Below, piece after piece: positions 1 to 24,181 of a stretch of 64,000 bases of DNA. Source of the stretch: Nematostella vectensis (Eukaryota; Cnidaria; Anthozoa; Actiniaria; Edwardsiidae); contig NC_064036.1 in assembly GCF_932526225.1 (NCBI RefSeq), positions 4,341,501 to 4,405,500 on the forward strand. The letters run 5' to 3'. A program made the translations under genes and the position numbers. How positions within the stretch are numbered: position 1 is the first letter of the stretch; each line of letters begins with the position of its first letter. The notes beneath the pieces are model-generated. The model had not been told where the DNA came from and did no database searches. It saw only the letters and a list, made by a program, of their open reading frames with translations.

Positions 1-474
1 TTGCAGATATGACAGAAATTAGTGCAGGAAAATTTCTCCATGGGCCATTAGGCGATACTTAATACTTTTAATCACTCAAGTATTAAAAAACAACAAAATT
101 TTGAAAGCTTACAGCTCTTGCGCAGTGTGACTGGCTTCATACTCACAAAACCGGTTTAAGTAGGTTTGTAATTCGAGACTGGAACTGAAAAAAGCTATTC
201 GCCCATCCTGAAGTCCAGAGGCTCTGGTACCCAGGATAGATCTTGTGGTTTTGTAATCAAAATGTTACCTTTAACAAACTCTGTTCTCCTGACCTTGGAA
301 TTCTGAGATTTTTCTGGTCTTACAAGTTAGGCTTCCACTGATCTTAGACTGAGTGCCCCATTAAGAAATATTGAAAAATAGCCTTTTCAGACCCTGAAGA
401 AAGCTATTTTATGGACATTGTTAATTATTAGGAGATGTCTTCATGAGTAAAGATATTATTGCTTCATTCTCCAG
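1..474. other. Intron upstream of first visible KIF3A exon
   Basis: No coding match to the missing kinesin N-terminus was found here. It ends in a pyrimidine tract and AG just before the exon at 475, and the exon enters in phase 1, so an upstream exon must exist outside the window. Confidence 0.6.
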
Positions 475-13080
<12,606 letters not shown>

Positions 13081-13227
13081 TATTTACTAACTGTTATGCT
13101 ACGCTATGTAAATCCATTGACGTAAATCGACAAACTCAAAGCCTGATCAGTGCGCAACCGCAACATACGTTTCCGATCTTTGCTGGAGCGGAGCAGCAGG
13201 GAAAAGCAAGTCTGTAGCAGCTCAGTC

Positions 13228-14063
13228 CCTCCTATCCCTGTAGACCATGTTACCCAGTACCTTCTTTCCCTGTCGACCGTGTTAGCCAGTCCCTTCTATC
13301 CCTGTCGACCGTGTTAGCCAGTCCCTTCTATCCCTGTCGACCGTGTTAGCCAGCCCCTTCTTTCCCTGTCGACCGTGTTAGCCAGTCCCTTCTATCCCTG
13401 TCGACCGTGTTAGCCAGCCCCTTCTATCCCTGTAGACCATGTTAGCCAGTACCTTATTTCCCTGTCGACCGTGTTAGCCAGTCCCTTCTATCCCTGTCGA
13501 CCGTGTTAGCCAGTCCCTCCTATCCCTGTCGACCGTGTTAGCCAGTCCCTTCTATCCCTGTCGACCGTGCTAGCCAGTCCCTTCTACCCCTGTCGACCAT
13601 GTTAGCCAGTCCCTTCTATCCCTGTCGACTATGTTAGCCAGTGCCTTCTACCCCTGTCGACCATGTTAGCCAGTCCCTTCTATCCCTGTCGACTATGTTA
13701 GCCAGTGCCTTCTCACCATGTCGACCGTGTTAGCCAGCCCCTTCTATCCCTGTCGACCATGTTAGCCAGTCCCTTCTATCCCTGTCGACCATGTTAGCCA
13801 GTCCCTTCTATCCCTGTCGACCATGTTAGCCAGTCCCTTCTATTCCTGCCGGCTATGTTAGCCAGTCCCTTCTATCCCTGTCGACCGTGTTAGCCAGTCC
13901 CTTCTATCCCTGTCGACCATGTTAGCCAGTCCCTTCTATCCCTGTCGACTGTGTTAGCCAGTCCCTTCTTTCCTTGTCGACCGTGTTAGCCAGTCCCTTG
14001 TATCCCTTTCGACCGTGTTAGCCAGCCCCTTCTATCCCTTTTGACCGTGTTAGCCAGTCCATT
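13228..14063. repeat. 32-bp minisatellite downstream of KIF3A
   Basis: About 26 copies of TCCCTTCTATCCCTGTCGAC plus CGTGTTAGCCAG with scattered substitutions. It starts about 150 bp after the KIF3A stop and may lie in its 3' UTR. Flanking copies of TCTGTAGCAGCTCAGTCC occur before (13211) and after (14071) the array, so the array expanded inside that word. Confidence 0.93.
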
Positions 14064-14096
14064 CAGCAAGTCTGTAGCAGCTCAGTCCCTTCAGCC

Positions 14097-14271
14097 ATCC
14101 TCGGGTACCCAGCGCGTCGCGGTCAGCGTAACGAGGCGCAAGAGTGAGGCGGCGGAACGAGGAGGGGTGAGAGAGAAGAGAAAGGAGCTTCTTTCTCCCG
14201 CCCCTTACCCCCTCCGCCGGCCTTGTTCCGCCTCGTTCCTCTGTGACTTGACGCCCGTTGTACCCGAGGAT
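14097..14271. mobile_element. Small GC-rich foldback MITE
   Basis: Terminal inverted repeats ATCCTCGGGTAC and GTACCCGAGGAT bound 175 bp. A second inner inversion (GGCGGnGGAACGAGGAG against CCGCCTCGTTCCTC) folds the middle. Confidence 0.75.
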
Positions 14272-14344
14272 AGCTAGTTGTCTGCTAGGTTGAGCCTTAT
14301 GAAATGAATAACTGAAACCTTAGCCTCCCTCACAGGCGATTTTA

Positions 14345-14640
14345 GGCAGACGTAAAATCGTAAAACGTAAATCTATTATATTGGTTGTCTTATTTATTTT
14401 ACTTCTTTGTATCTATGTTGTCATTGGCGTCGCACGTGAAGTGTTACAAGAAACAATTATTTCAAGTGGCCAGGTCACGAGTTTCCCGTGGGCCACGGTT
14501 TACAGCAACCTGGCAGTTAAGGAGAGACGGAAGTCGAAAAAAACCTACATAATTAAGTTTTTGATGTTTCTCTTAATCATCCGGAGTTCAAGAAGTTCCG
14601 TATACATTAAGCTCTTACTGTTGCCCACTGGAAACTTTTA
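14345..14640 (+). pseudogene. Possible GPCR fragment (TM5-ICL3-TM6 like)
   Basis: An 86-codon frame (14381-14641) has a hydrophobic segment (VVLFILLLCIYVVIGVAREV), a basic loop (KERRKSKK) and a second hydrophobic segment (TYIIKFLMFLLII). That layout resembles TM5, the third cytoplasmic loop and TM6 of a class A GPCR. There is no TM1-4 or NPxxY, so if real it is a remnant. Its loop region (14476-14534) resembles the unit of the 61-bp satellite downstream. Chance hydrophobicity is the alternative. Confidence 0.3.
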
Positions 14641-14774
14641 AATGCGCGAACTTAATGCTCAGCTAAATACGTAGCCAGTCTTGTTTTAGTTATAAATATG
14701 CTTTCAAGGACAAAGTTACTATTACAAATACTGCGTTATTAAAAAAAATAATGATTTCTGCAAGACATTGAGCT

Positions 14775-16026
14775 CATTCCATTTGTCATCTATAGTCCAG
14801 AGGTACCATTTGTCATCTATAGTCCAGAGGTTCCATTTGTCATCTATAGTCCAGAGGTTCCATTTGTCATCTATAGCCTAGAGGTTCCATTTGTCACCTA
14901 TAGTCCAGAGGTACCATTTGTCATCTATAGTACAGAGGTACCATTTGTCATCTATAGTCCAGAGGTACCATTTGTCATCTATAGTCCAGAGGTTCCATTT
15001 GTCATCTATAGCCTAGAGGTTTAATTTGTCATCTATAGTCCAGAGGTACCATTTGTCATCTATAGTCCAGAGGTACCATTTGTCATCTATAGCCCAGAGG
15101 TACCATTTGTCATCTATAGTCCAGAGGTTCCATTTGTCATCTATAGTCCAGAGGTTCCATTTGTCATCTATAGTCCAGAGGTTCCATTTGTCATCTATAG
15201 TCCAGAGGTTCCATTTGTCATCTATAGTCCAGAGGTTCCATTTGTCATCTATAGTCCAGAGGTTCCATTTGTCATCTATAGTCCAGAGGTTCCATTTGTC
15301 ATCTATAGTCCAGAGGTTCCATTTGTCATCTATAGTCCAGAGGTTCCATTTGTCATCTATAGTCCAGAGGTTCCATTTGTCATCTATAGTCCAGAGGTTC
15401 CATTTGTCATCTATAGTCCAGAGGTTCCATTTGTCATCTATAGCCCAGAGGTTCCATTTGTCATCTGTAGTCCAGAGGTTCCATTTGTCATCTATAGTCC
15501 AGAGGTACCATTTGTCATCTATAGTCCAGAGGTTCCATTTGTCATCTATAGTCCAGAGGTTCCATTTGTCATCTATAGTCCAGAGGTTCCATTTGTCATC
15601 TATAGCCCAGAGGTTCCATTTTTTGTCTATAGTACAGAGGTTCCATTTGTTATCTATAGTCCAGAGGTACCATTTGTCATCTATAGTCCAGAGGTTCCAT
15701 TTGTCATCTATAGCCCAGAGGTTCCATTTGTCATCTATAGTCCAGAGGTTCCATTTGTCATCTATAGTCCAGAGGTTCCATTTGTCATCTATAGTCCAGA
15801 GGTACCATTTGTCATCTATAGTCCAGAGGTTCCATTTGTCATCTATAGTCCAGAGGTTCCATTTGTCATCTATAGTCCAGAGGTTCCATTTGTCATCTAT
15901 AGCCCAGAGGTTCCATTTTTTGTCTATAGTCCAGAGGTTCCATTTGTTATCTATAGTCCAGAGGTACCATTTGTCATCTATAGTCCAGGGGTTCCATTTG
16001 TCATCTATAGTCCAGAGGTTCCATTT
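14775..16026. repeat. 27-bp minisatellite, open on both strands
   Basis: About 46 copies of TTCCATTTGTCATCTATAGT plus CCAGAGG. Because 27 is a multiple of three, one frame stays open on each strand: 371 codons forward (SSIVQRFHL repeat) and 345 codons reverse (KWNLWTIDD repeat). Copies vary at a T/A site (GGTTCC or GGTACC) and at TAGTCC/TAGCCC, and clusters of identical variants suggest recent block duplication. I see no splice context, signal peptide or conserved domain. Confidence 0.95.
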
Positions 16027-16374
16027 TCCGCCGGCTCCCGTCACACTCATATGGTGTCCGCGCGGCTGGCGAATGGTAGGGGGGACGGCAAGTTTTTTTT
16101 TTGGGGGGGGGGGGGGGGTGGGGGGGCTGCGATTGTTTTAGCTTCGATTATGGGTGGGGGGGCTCAATTTCAATGCATTGTTTATGTCAGGGCCTATTTA
16201 AAAGGTATTCTCATTAATTTCCGCCTCCTAGAAGTCTGGTTTGAATTTAAGTCTTACACATGTACCAAAGGCTCATAAGTCAATATTGGAATTTGACTGA
16301 AATGCATTGTGTCCGGGCCGGAGAGCTATTGCAAAGCTCATAACATGACTCTGCCCCTTTAAAGTATGCCTCAA

Positions 16375-16689
16375 CAGGCCCGTACCCAGGATTTTTCTTG
16401 GGGGGAGGGGGGCAAAACCCGAAAAAGTGGACCTAATTTTTCCGGGGGTGGGAGAGGGAGGGAGTAATCTGATAAAAATCTAACCACCTCCGAAAGAACA
16501 AAAAGGGATTTTTTATGCCTTTGCAGTGTCTCTACGGGACATTTATTGTCGAATTTGGCTACATACCAGAGTGATCTTGCTTATGATTTTTGACTACAAA
16601 TAGCACGTCTATTAAGAACCAAAAGTGGACTTTCGGCCGTTGTGGGGGGTGCGTTCGCACCCTCTGCATCCCCCCCCCCCCCGGGCCTG
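16375..16689 (+). mobile_element. MITE copy A, TIR CAGGCCCG, CTCAA duplication
   Basis: Ends CAGGCCCGTACCCAGG (16375) and CCGGGCCTG (to 16689) are inverted. The pentamer CTCAA directly flanks both sides (16370-16374, 16690-16694), consistent with a target-site duplication. An internal hairpin includes AAAGTGGACTTTCGG. G and C runs lie just inside the two ends. A second copy is at 39940-40243. Confidence 0.85.
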
Positions 16690-16766
16690 CTCAAGAAAGC
16701 AAGCACTTTGGAAACAAAACTCGATGGAAACAACAACAAAAAAGTTGTGCAGGTGTCTCCGACCAA

Positions 16767-19700
16767 ACACAAGTTTCTCCGTGGAGCACGGTTTACTCAA
16801 CAAACCGACATAAGAGATGAAACGGAAGCACGAGTTTCTCCGTGGAGCACGGTTTACTCAACAAACCGACATTAGAGATGAGACGGAAACACGAGTTTCT
16901 CCGTGGAGCACGGTTTACTCAACAAACCGACATTAGAGTTGAGACGGAAACACGAGTTTCTCCGTGGAGCACGGTTTACTCAACAAACCGACATTAGAGA
17001 TGAGACGGAAACACGAGTTTCTCCGTGGAGCACGGTTTACTCAACAAACCGACATTAGAGATGAGACGGAAACACGAGTTTCTCCGTGGAGCACGGTTTA
17101 CTCAACAAACCGACATTAGAGATGAGACGGAAACACGAGTTTCTCCGTGGAGCACGGTTTACTCAACAAACCGACATTAGAGATGAGACGGAAACACGAG
17201 TTTCTCCGTGGAGCACGGTTTACTCAACAAACCGACATTAGAGATGAGACGGAAACACGAGTTTCTCCGTGGAGCACGGTTTACTCAACAAACCGACATT
17301 AGAGATGAGACGGAAACACGAGTTTCTCCGTGGAGCACGGTTTACTCAACAAACCGACATTAGAGATGAGACGGAAACACGAGTTTCTCCGTGGAGCACG
17401 GTTTACTCAACAAACCGACATTAGAGATGAGACGGAAACACGAGTTTCTCCGTGGAGCACGGTTTACTCAACAAACCGACATTAGAGATGAGACGGAAAC
17501 ACGAGTTTCTCCGTGGAGCACGGTTTACTCAACAAACCGACATTAGAGATGAGACGGAAACACGAGTTTCTCCGTGGAGCACGGTTTACTCAACAAACCG
17601 ACATTAGAGATGAGACGGAAACACGAGTTTCTCCGTGGAGCACGGTTTACTCAACAAACCGACATTAGAGATGAGACGGAAACACGAGTTTCTCCGTGGA
17701 GCACGGTTTACTCAACAAACCGACATTAGAGATGAGACGGAAACACGAGTTTCTCCGTGGAGCACGGTTTACTCAACAAACCGACATTAGAGATGAGACG
17801 GAAACACGAGTTTCTCCGTGGAGCACGGTTTACTCAACAAACCGACATTAGAGATGAGACGGAAACACGAGTTTCTCCGTGGAGCACGGTTTACTCAACA
17901 AACCGACATTAGAGATGAGACGGAAACACGAGTTTCTCCGTGGAGCACGGTTTACTCAACAAACCGACATTAGAGATGAGACGGAAACACTAGTTTCTCC
18001 GTGGAGCACGGTTTACTCAACAAACCGACATTAGAGATGAGACGGAAACACGAGTTTCTCCGTGGAGCACGGTTTACTCAACAAACCGACATTAGAGATG
18101 AGACGGAAACACGAGTTTCTCCGTGGAGCACGGTTCACTCAACAAACCGACATTATTAGAGATGAGACGGAAACACGAGTTTCTCCGTGGAGCACGGTTT
18201 ACTCAACAAACCGACATTAGAGATGAGACGGAAACACGAGTTTCTCCGTGGAGCACGGTTTACTCAACAAACCGACATTAGAGATGAGACGGAAACACGA
18301 GTTTCTCCGTGGAGCACGGTTTACTCAACAAACCGACATAAGAGATGAAACGGAAGCACGAGTTTCTCCGTGGAGCACGGTTTACTCAACAAACCGACAT
18401 TAGAGATGAGACGGAAACACGAGTTTCTCCGTGGAGCACGGTTTACTCAACAAACCGACATTAGAGATGAGACGGAAACACGAGTTTCTCCGTGGAGCAC
18501 GGTTTACTCAACAAACCGACATTAGAGATGAGACGGAAACACGAGTTTCTCCGTGGAGCACGGTTTACTCAACAAACCGACATTAGAGATGAGACGGAAA
18601 CACGAGTTTCTCCGTGGAGCACGGTTTACTCAACAAACCGACATTAGAGATGAGACGGAAACACGAGTTTCTCCGTGGAGCACGGTTTACTCAACAAACC
18701 GACATTAGAGATGAGACGGAAACACGAGTTTCTCCGTGGAGCACGGTTTACTCAACAAACCGACATTAGAGATGAGACGGAAACACGAGTTTCTCCGTGG
18801 AGCACGGTTTACTCAACAAACCGACATTAGAGATGAGACGGAAACACGAGTTTCTCCGTGGAGCACGGTTTACTCAACAAACCGACATTAGAGATGAGAC
18901 GGAAACACGAGTTTCTCCGTGGAGCACGGTTTACTCAACAAACCGACATTAGAGATGAGACGGAAACACGAGTTTCTCCGTGGAGCACAGTTTACTCAAC
19001 AAACCGACATTAGAGATGAGACGGAAACACTAGTTTCTCCGTGGAGTACGGTTTACTCAACAAACCGACATTAGAGATGAGACGGAAACACGAGTTTCTC
19101 CGTGGAGCACGGTTTACTCAACAAACCGACATTAGAGATGAGACGGAAACACGAGTTTCTCCGTGGAGCACGGTTCACTCAACAAACCGACATTATTAGA
19201 GATGAGACGTAAACACGAGTTTCTCCGTGGAGCACGGTTTACTCAACAAACCGACATAAGAGATGAAACGGAAGCACGAGTTTCTCCGTGGAGCACGGTT
19301 TACTCAACAAACCGACATTAGAGATGAGACGGAAACACGAGTTTCTCCGTGGAGCACGGTTTACTCAACAAACCGACATTAGAGATGAGACGGAAACACG
19401 AGTTTCTCCGTGGAGCACGGTTTACTCAACAAACCGACATTAGAGATGAGACGGAAACACGAGTTTCTCCGTGGAGCACGGTTTACTCAACAAACCGACA
19501 TTAGAGATGAGACGGAAACACGAGTTTCTCCGTGGAGCACGGTTTACTCAACAAACCGACATTAGAGGTGAGACGGAAACACGAGTTTCTCCGTGGAGCA
19601 CGGTTTACTCAACAAACCAACATTATTAGAGATGAGACGGAAACACGAGTTTGTCCGTGGAGCACGGTTTACTCAACAAACCGACATTAGAGATGAGACG

Positions 19701-20872
19701 GAAACACGAGTTTCTCCGTGGAGCACGGTTTACTCAACAAACCGACATTATTAGAGATGAGACGGAAACACGAGTTTCTCCGTGGAGCACGGTTTACTCA
19801 ACAAACCGACATTAGAGATGAGACGGAAACACGAGTTTCTCCGTGGAGCACGGTTTACTCAACAAACCGACATTAGAGATGAGACGGAAACACGAGTTTC
19901 TCCGTGGAGCACGGTTTACTCAACAAATCGACATTAGAGATGAAACGGAAGCACGAGTTTCTTCGTGGAGCACGGTTTACTCAACAAACCGACATTAGAG
20001 ATGAGACGGAAACACGAGTTTCTCCGTGGAGCACGGTTTACTCAACAAACCGACATTAGAGATGAGACGGAAACACGAGTTTCTCCGTGGAGCACGGTTT
20101 ACTCAACAAACCGACATTAGAGATGAGACGGAAACACGAGTTTCTCCGTGGAGCACGGTTTACACAACAAACCGACATTAGAGATGAGACGGAAACACGA
20201 GTTTCTCCGTGGAGCACGGTTTACTCAACAAACCGACATTAGAGGTGAGACGGAAACACGAGTTTCTCCGTGGAGCACGGTTTACTCAACAAACCGGCAT
20301 TATTAGAGATGAGACGGAAACACGAGTTTGTCCGTGGAGCACGGTTTACTCAACAAACCGACATTAGAGATGAGACGGAAACACGAGTTTCTCCGTGGAG
20401 CACGGTTTACTCAACAAACCGACATTATTAGAGATGAGACGGAAACACGAGTTTCTCCGTGGAGCACGGTTTACTCAACAAACCGACATTAGAGATGAGA
20501 CGGAAACACGAGTTTCTCCGTGGAGCACGGTTTACTCAACAAACCGACATTAGAGATGAGACGGAAACACGAGTTTCTCCGTGGAGCACGGTTTACTCAA
20601 CAAATCGACATTAGAGATGAAACGGAAGCACGAGTTTCTTCGTGGAGCACGGTTTACTCAACAAACCGACATTAGAGATGAGACGGAAACACGAGTTTCT
20701 CCGTGGAGCACGGTTTACTCAACAAACCGACATTAGAGATGAGACGGAAACACGAGTTTCTCCGTGGAGCACGGTTTACTCAACAAATCGACATTAGAGA
20801 TGAAACGGAAGCACGAGTTTCTTCGTGGAGCACGGTTTACTCAACAAACCGACATTAGAGATGAGACGGAAG
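16767..20872. repeat. 61-bp satellite-like array, ~67 copies
   Basis: Unit of 61 bp with CACGAGTTTCTCCGTGGAGC, ACGGTTTACTCAACAAACCG and ACATTAGAGATGAGACGGAAA. Most copies are near identical. Marked variants are ATAAGAGATGAAACGGAAGC (16808, 18337, 19254), a 3-bp ATT insertion giving CATTATTAGAG (six copies), GTTTGTCCG (19650, 20329), and AATCGACATT with TTTCTTCG (19927, 20606, 20788). Several variants repeat about 679 bp apart, indicating higher-order duplication. I see no gene inside. Confidence 0.97.
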
Positions 20873-21548
20873 CTAAACAGTCCCACATAAATATAGATGG
20901 CTTTTTGTGCGTTTTTTGGGTAAGATTTTGTTTGTAATTTATGCAAGACATTGGATCTGCTCCACGTACAATGGAACTAGTCTTTCTTTATTTGATCACT
21001 TCACGTTGGTTTCCTTGATTTCCCCAAAACCCATACAGCAGGGAATTTGTAAATCCGATAATAGAAATTCGTATTGAAAAAAAAAGAGAGAGAACGAAAA
21101 AAAATGTTTAAGTTAAATAAAAAAAGTGGTTCTTTTATGGCTGACAATGTGCAAGATACGGAAAATGAATAAACGATCCTCCCTGCTGCTCATTCGCGCG
21201 TGTAAGAATCCTGCTATGCGGATTATTCGCTTGCCCGGCGCACCGCAGATGTTCCTAGGCTTGATGTGCGCGGTAAACAACTTGTTTTTCGGTTACGTAG
21301 TCAGTGAACGGTGAGACAGAAAGTACCTGGGTTTTCGGGGATGAGAAAACAAAATTATTTTTAAAAGTGTTGTATGTGGAAAGGACAAAAAATGATAAGA
21401 TGAACTTTTGACGTCGACGATTCAAGCGAAAAGCTGCAAAATATACTCCTGTGTCTCAAAGTGGAAAACAAAACTCAGAATAACAACAAAAAGAGGGCAG
21501 GTGTCCCAGTGCAAAAAATCACTTCGACTTCTTGAGAAAAAAGTATTC
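20873..21548. other. Region between satellite and GPCR gene
   Basis: AT-rich, with no convincing gene. It should contain the GPCR promoter and 5' UTR. Positions 21459-21520 resemble 16705-16768 on the far side of the satellite (shared ACAAAACTC, AACAACAAAAA and GCAGGTGTC words). Confidence 0.5.
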
Positions 21549-22517
21549 ATGTTGTTCAATTATTCGTGCTACCATTTTACTAAATGGGTCCAGGAAGGAC
21601 AGATAACTAGAACGGAATTTACTATCGTCGCTGTTCTAAACGGAATCACAATTCTTCCCGCAACTATTCTCAATGTACTTATTCTTGTCTCAATATGGCG
21701 AACGCCAGCTCTTCATAGACCGTCTATAATACTTATGAGTAACCTCGCTCTCGCGGACATTGGCGTAGGAGCTGTCGCCCAACCGTTAATGCTCATTTGG
21801 GCGGCTCTGGAGTTGAATGTCGAGAACTGGCCGATGAGCACGTATTGTTACGTTGCCGCCTTTTTTGGCAACTCGGGTTCTGTTTTTGGCGCCGTTTCTC
21901 TGCTCAGTGTGACAGCAATTGCCTTTGACAGGTTTCTTGCTTTACATTATCATCTGAGATATACCGCGATTGTTACTGTAAAGAGAGTTTCTTTCTTATG
22001 CTTCATTTTCTGGTTTATTTCACTTTTATGTGTAGTTGTTTGGTTTGTACTGGGAAACAGTATTTACAGCTACATGGCAGGTGCAGTTATGGTTATGTGT
22101 TTTGGAGTCGTCCTCCTGAGCTACTATAACGTCTACAAAGTAATTAAAAGACACCAGAAACAGATCAATACAGCACAGTCAAGCTTTTCTGAAGAAGCTA
22201 GCTCTGCTGGAGAAAACGCGAACAACATGAAAAAGTATAAGAAATCTGTTTTAAACTCCCTTTTGATTTATTTTGTGTTCATAGCCTGCTCCACACCTTT
22301 CGTTTGTGCCATAACGTACTTTGAGATCACTCAAGATAATAGTTTATCGCCAACGCTCTTTAGACTTTCTACCTCACTTCTATTCGCCAATTCCGCCATC
22401 AACCCTATAATCTACTGTTGCAAGATGAAAGAGCTTCGAGAAGCCGTGTACCAGAGTGTCACGTCTCTGAACAATCACTTAGGAATCGCGAAGATAGAAG
22501 AAAAGGAGAGACATTAA
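21549..22517 (+). CDS. Intronless class A (rhodopsin-family) GPCR
   Basis: A seven-transmembrane G-protein-coupled receptor of 322 residues, starting at the ATG at 21549. The frame is open 47 codons further up, but that stretch is lysine-rich and resembles a non-coding repeat, so I exclude it. Visible family marks are the TM1 asparagine (TILNVLILVSIW), TM2 LALAD, a TM3 end with DRF in place of DRY (IAFDRFLALHYHLRY), a loop ending KKYKKSVLNS before TM6, and TM7 NSAINPIIYC with NPxxY. The FDRFLALHYHLRY pattern resembles the melanocortin/adenosine/amine-like receptors that are expanded and intronless in cnidarians. The ligand cannot be named. The third intracellular loop is moderately long and serine-rich. 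An AATAAA at about 22656 could be the polyadenylation signal. Confidence 0.93.
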   Translation: MLFNYSCYHFTKWVQEGQITRTEFTIVAVLNGITILPATILNVLILVSIWRTPALHRPSIILMSNLALADIGVGAVAQPLMLIWAALELNVENWPMSTYCYVAAFFGNSGSVFGAVSLLSVTAIAFDRFLALHYHLRYTAIVTVKRVSFLCFIFWFISLLCVVVWFVLGNSIYSYMAGAVMVMCFGVVLLSYYNVYKVIKRHQKQINTAQSSFSEEASSAGENANNMKKYKKSVLNSLLIYFVFIACSTPFVCAITYFEITQDNSLSPTLFRLSTSLLFANSAINPIIYCCKMKELREAVYQSVTSLNNHLGIAKIEEKERH

Positions 22518-23500
22518 AAAAATAGAGGGTGGAACAGTGTTTGAAACGGTATTCTTAAAAAAAAAAAATTGAACACGTGGACCGCATCCCGCACCGACTT
22601 TAGGCCAATCCCGTGCCAAATCCCTACCTGTGGACGAGCACGGGTTCGAGCACGGGAATAAAAAAATCGAGGGATCTGGGTCTATTTTTAAAGATGGCGG
22701 CGTGCGAAAACGTAAACACGAACTAATTCCTGTAAAGTTTACGTGAAAATGCTAACACGGTTAGCTAACGACTGACACGGTCTTTGGAGATATGATTGAC
22801 TCCCATGATAGACAATTACCTTCTAAGGAATTGATCGAGCGAGCTGGATAAACGAGTTTTTCAAAAATATTTTCCTTTTAAGAGCCATTACATTTTACCT
22901 AGAATTTAACCTAGAATCATATTTCGGGTTAAGCTTTTATTATCATTTGAAAGTTTAACATTTCGTGTTTAAGTTTAACATTTCGTGTAGTTTTTTATGA
23001 CATTTTGCGGCGTAATAGAAGGTGGTTCTAAGTGAAAGCTGAGGAAAGAAGGAAAAAATCTAAATAATGTTCTATGGCGTAAATTTCAGCTGAATTTTCC
23101 ATGGATTTGATGAGTGTTCAAGGCTGCGCTATTGTTCTACTACTCGTTTGGAAATCCATATTCTAATGACAACCGTACTGTGGATAAAAACACGAGACTT
23201 TGTTACATTAGTAATTTTTGTATTTTACCAAAATACAAGATATGAGCTCTCTTTCCATTTACTCAAATTCCCTGAGGATGAGGAAGACCTCCCCCCCCCC
23301 CTTCCACTCCCGCCACTTTTTTTCAGCCCAGTCAATAGTCCAGTCAATCTATGAATTTTTATGGCCCACGTGGAACTTATTGCAATAGAATTATTCTCAG
23401 CGGATTTTGAACTAGTTAACATACTAAAAGTCCCCAAAAATCCCTTTGGTCGAACATCCTAAAATTTGTGTTTTCCATTTCGGAACAAAACCACAGGGTA
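22518..23500. other. Intergenic, no gene seen
   Basis: AT-rich with no recognisable gene or repeat apart from a C-rich run near 23290. Confidence 0.6.
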
Positions 23501-24035
23501 NNNNNNNNNNNNNNNNNNNNNNNNNNNNNNNNNNNNNNNNNNNNNNNNNNNNNNNNNNNNNNNNNNNNNNNNNNNNNNNNNNNNNNNNNNNNNNNNNNNN
23601 NNNNNNNNNNNNNNNNNNNNNNNNNNNNNNNNNNNNNNNNNNNNNNNNNNNNNNNNNNNNNNNNNNNNNNNNNNNNNNNNNNNNNNNNNNNNNNNNNNNN
23701 AAACCACAGGGTACCCGCGTCTGTAAAACGAAAAAAAATAAAATACAAATCAGTACATTTATAAGGCCATTGGTCAAAGTTGATTAAAGACAATGTTTGG
23801 ATATCGAAACAAAGCAAATTGCCCATGTTTAATATCTCTTTTCCAATATTTTCTGTATTCCAAAAACCACAGGGTAACCGCGCCGAAAACCCTGAAAAAT
23901 TAAAAATACAAGTCTAAATCAGAAAATTTCAAAGGTCATTGGCCAAAAACGATTAAAGACACAATTAATTTTAGTATCGAAATAAAACAACTTGCCCATG
24001 TTTTATTTCTATTTCAAATTTTATTTCTATTTCTC
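23490..24035. repeat. ~165-bp diverged tandem repeat around the gap
   Basis: Units begin at ACCACAGGGTA (23490, 23701, 23866) and share AAGGCCATTGGTCAAA-like, GATTAAAGAC and TTGCCCATGTTT words. Two full units are visible, and more may be lost in the gap. Confidence 0.75.
23501..23700. other. Assembly gap of 200 N
   Basis: The gap is bounded on both sides by the same word (ACCACAGGGTA), so it interrupts a tandem repeat. True length is unknown. Open frames through it are artefacts. Confidence 0.98.
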
Positions 24036-24181
24036 CACAAATGTATTTCATGCATTCTTCGCACTTGCGTCAGTGACTGAAATTTGTCTAGAAAACAAAC
24101 TTATATGTGACATCAGCTCAGTAGGTGGCCTATTTAATACATGTATACAGCGGTAATCAGGTACACTTTTGTAATTTCTTG

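Noticed and set aside
15013-16141. Frames of 371 and 345 codons
   Set aside because: They come from the 27-bp array; there is no domain, signal peptide or splice context.
13228-20872. Direct repeats that might be mistaken for a CRISPR array
   Set aside because: Units are contiguous with no unique spacers, and the DNA is eukaryotic.
23416-23826. Frames crossing the N gap
   Set aside because: They are artefacts of unknown bases.
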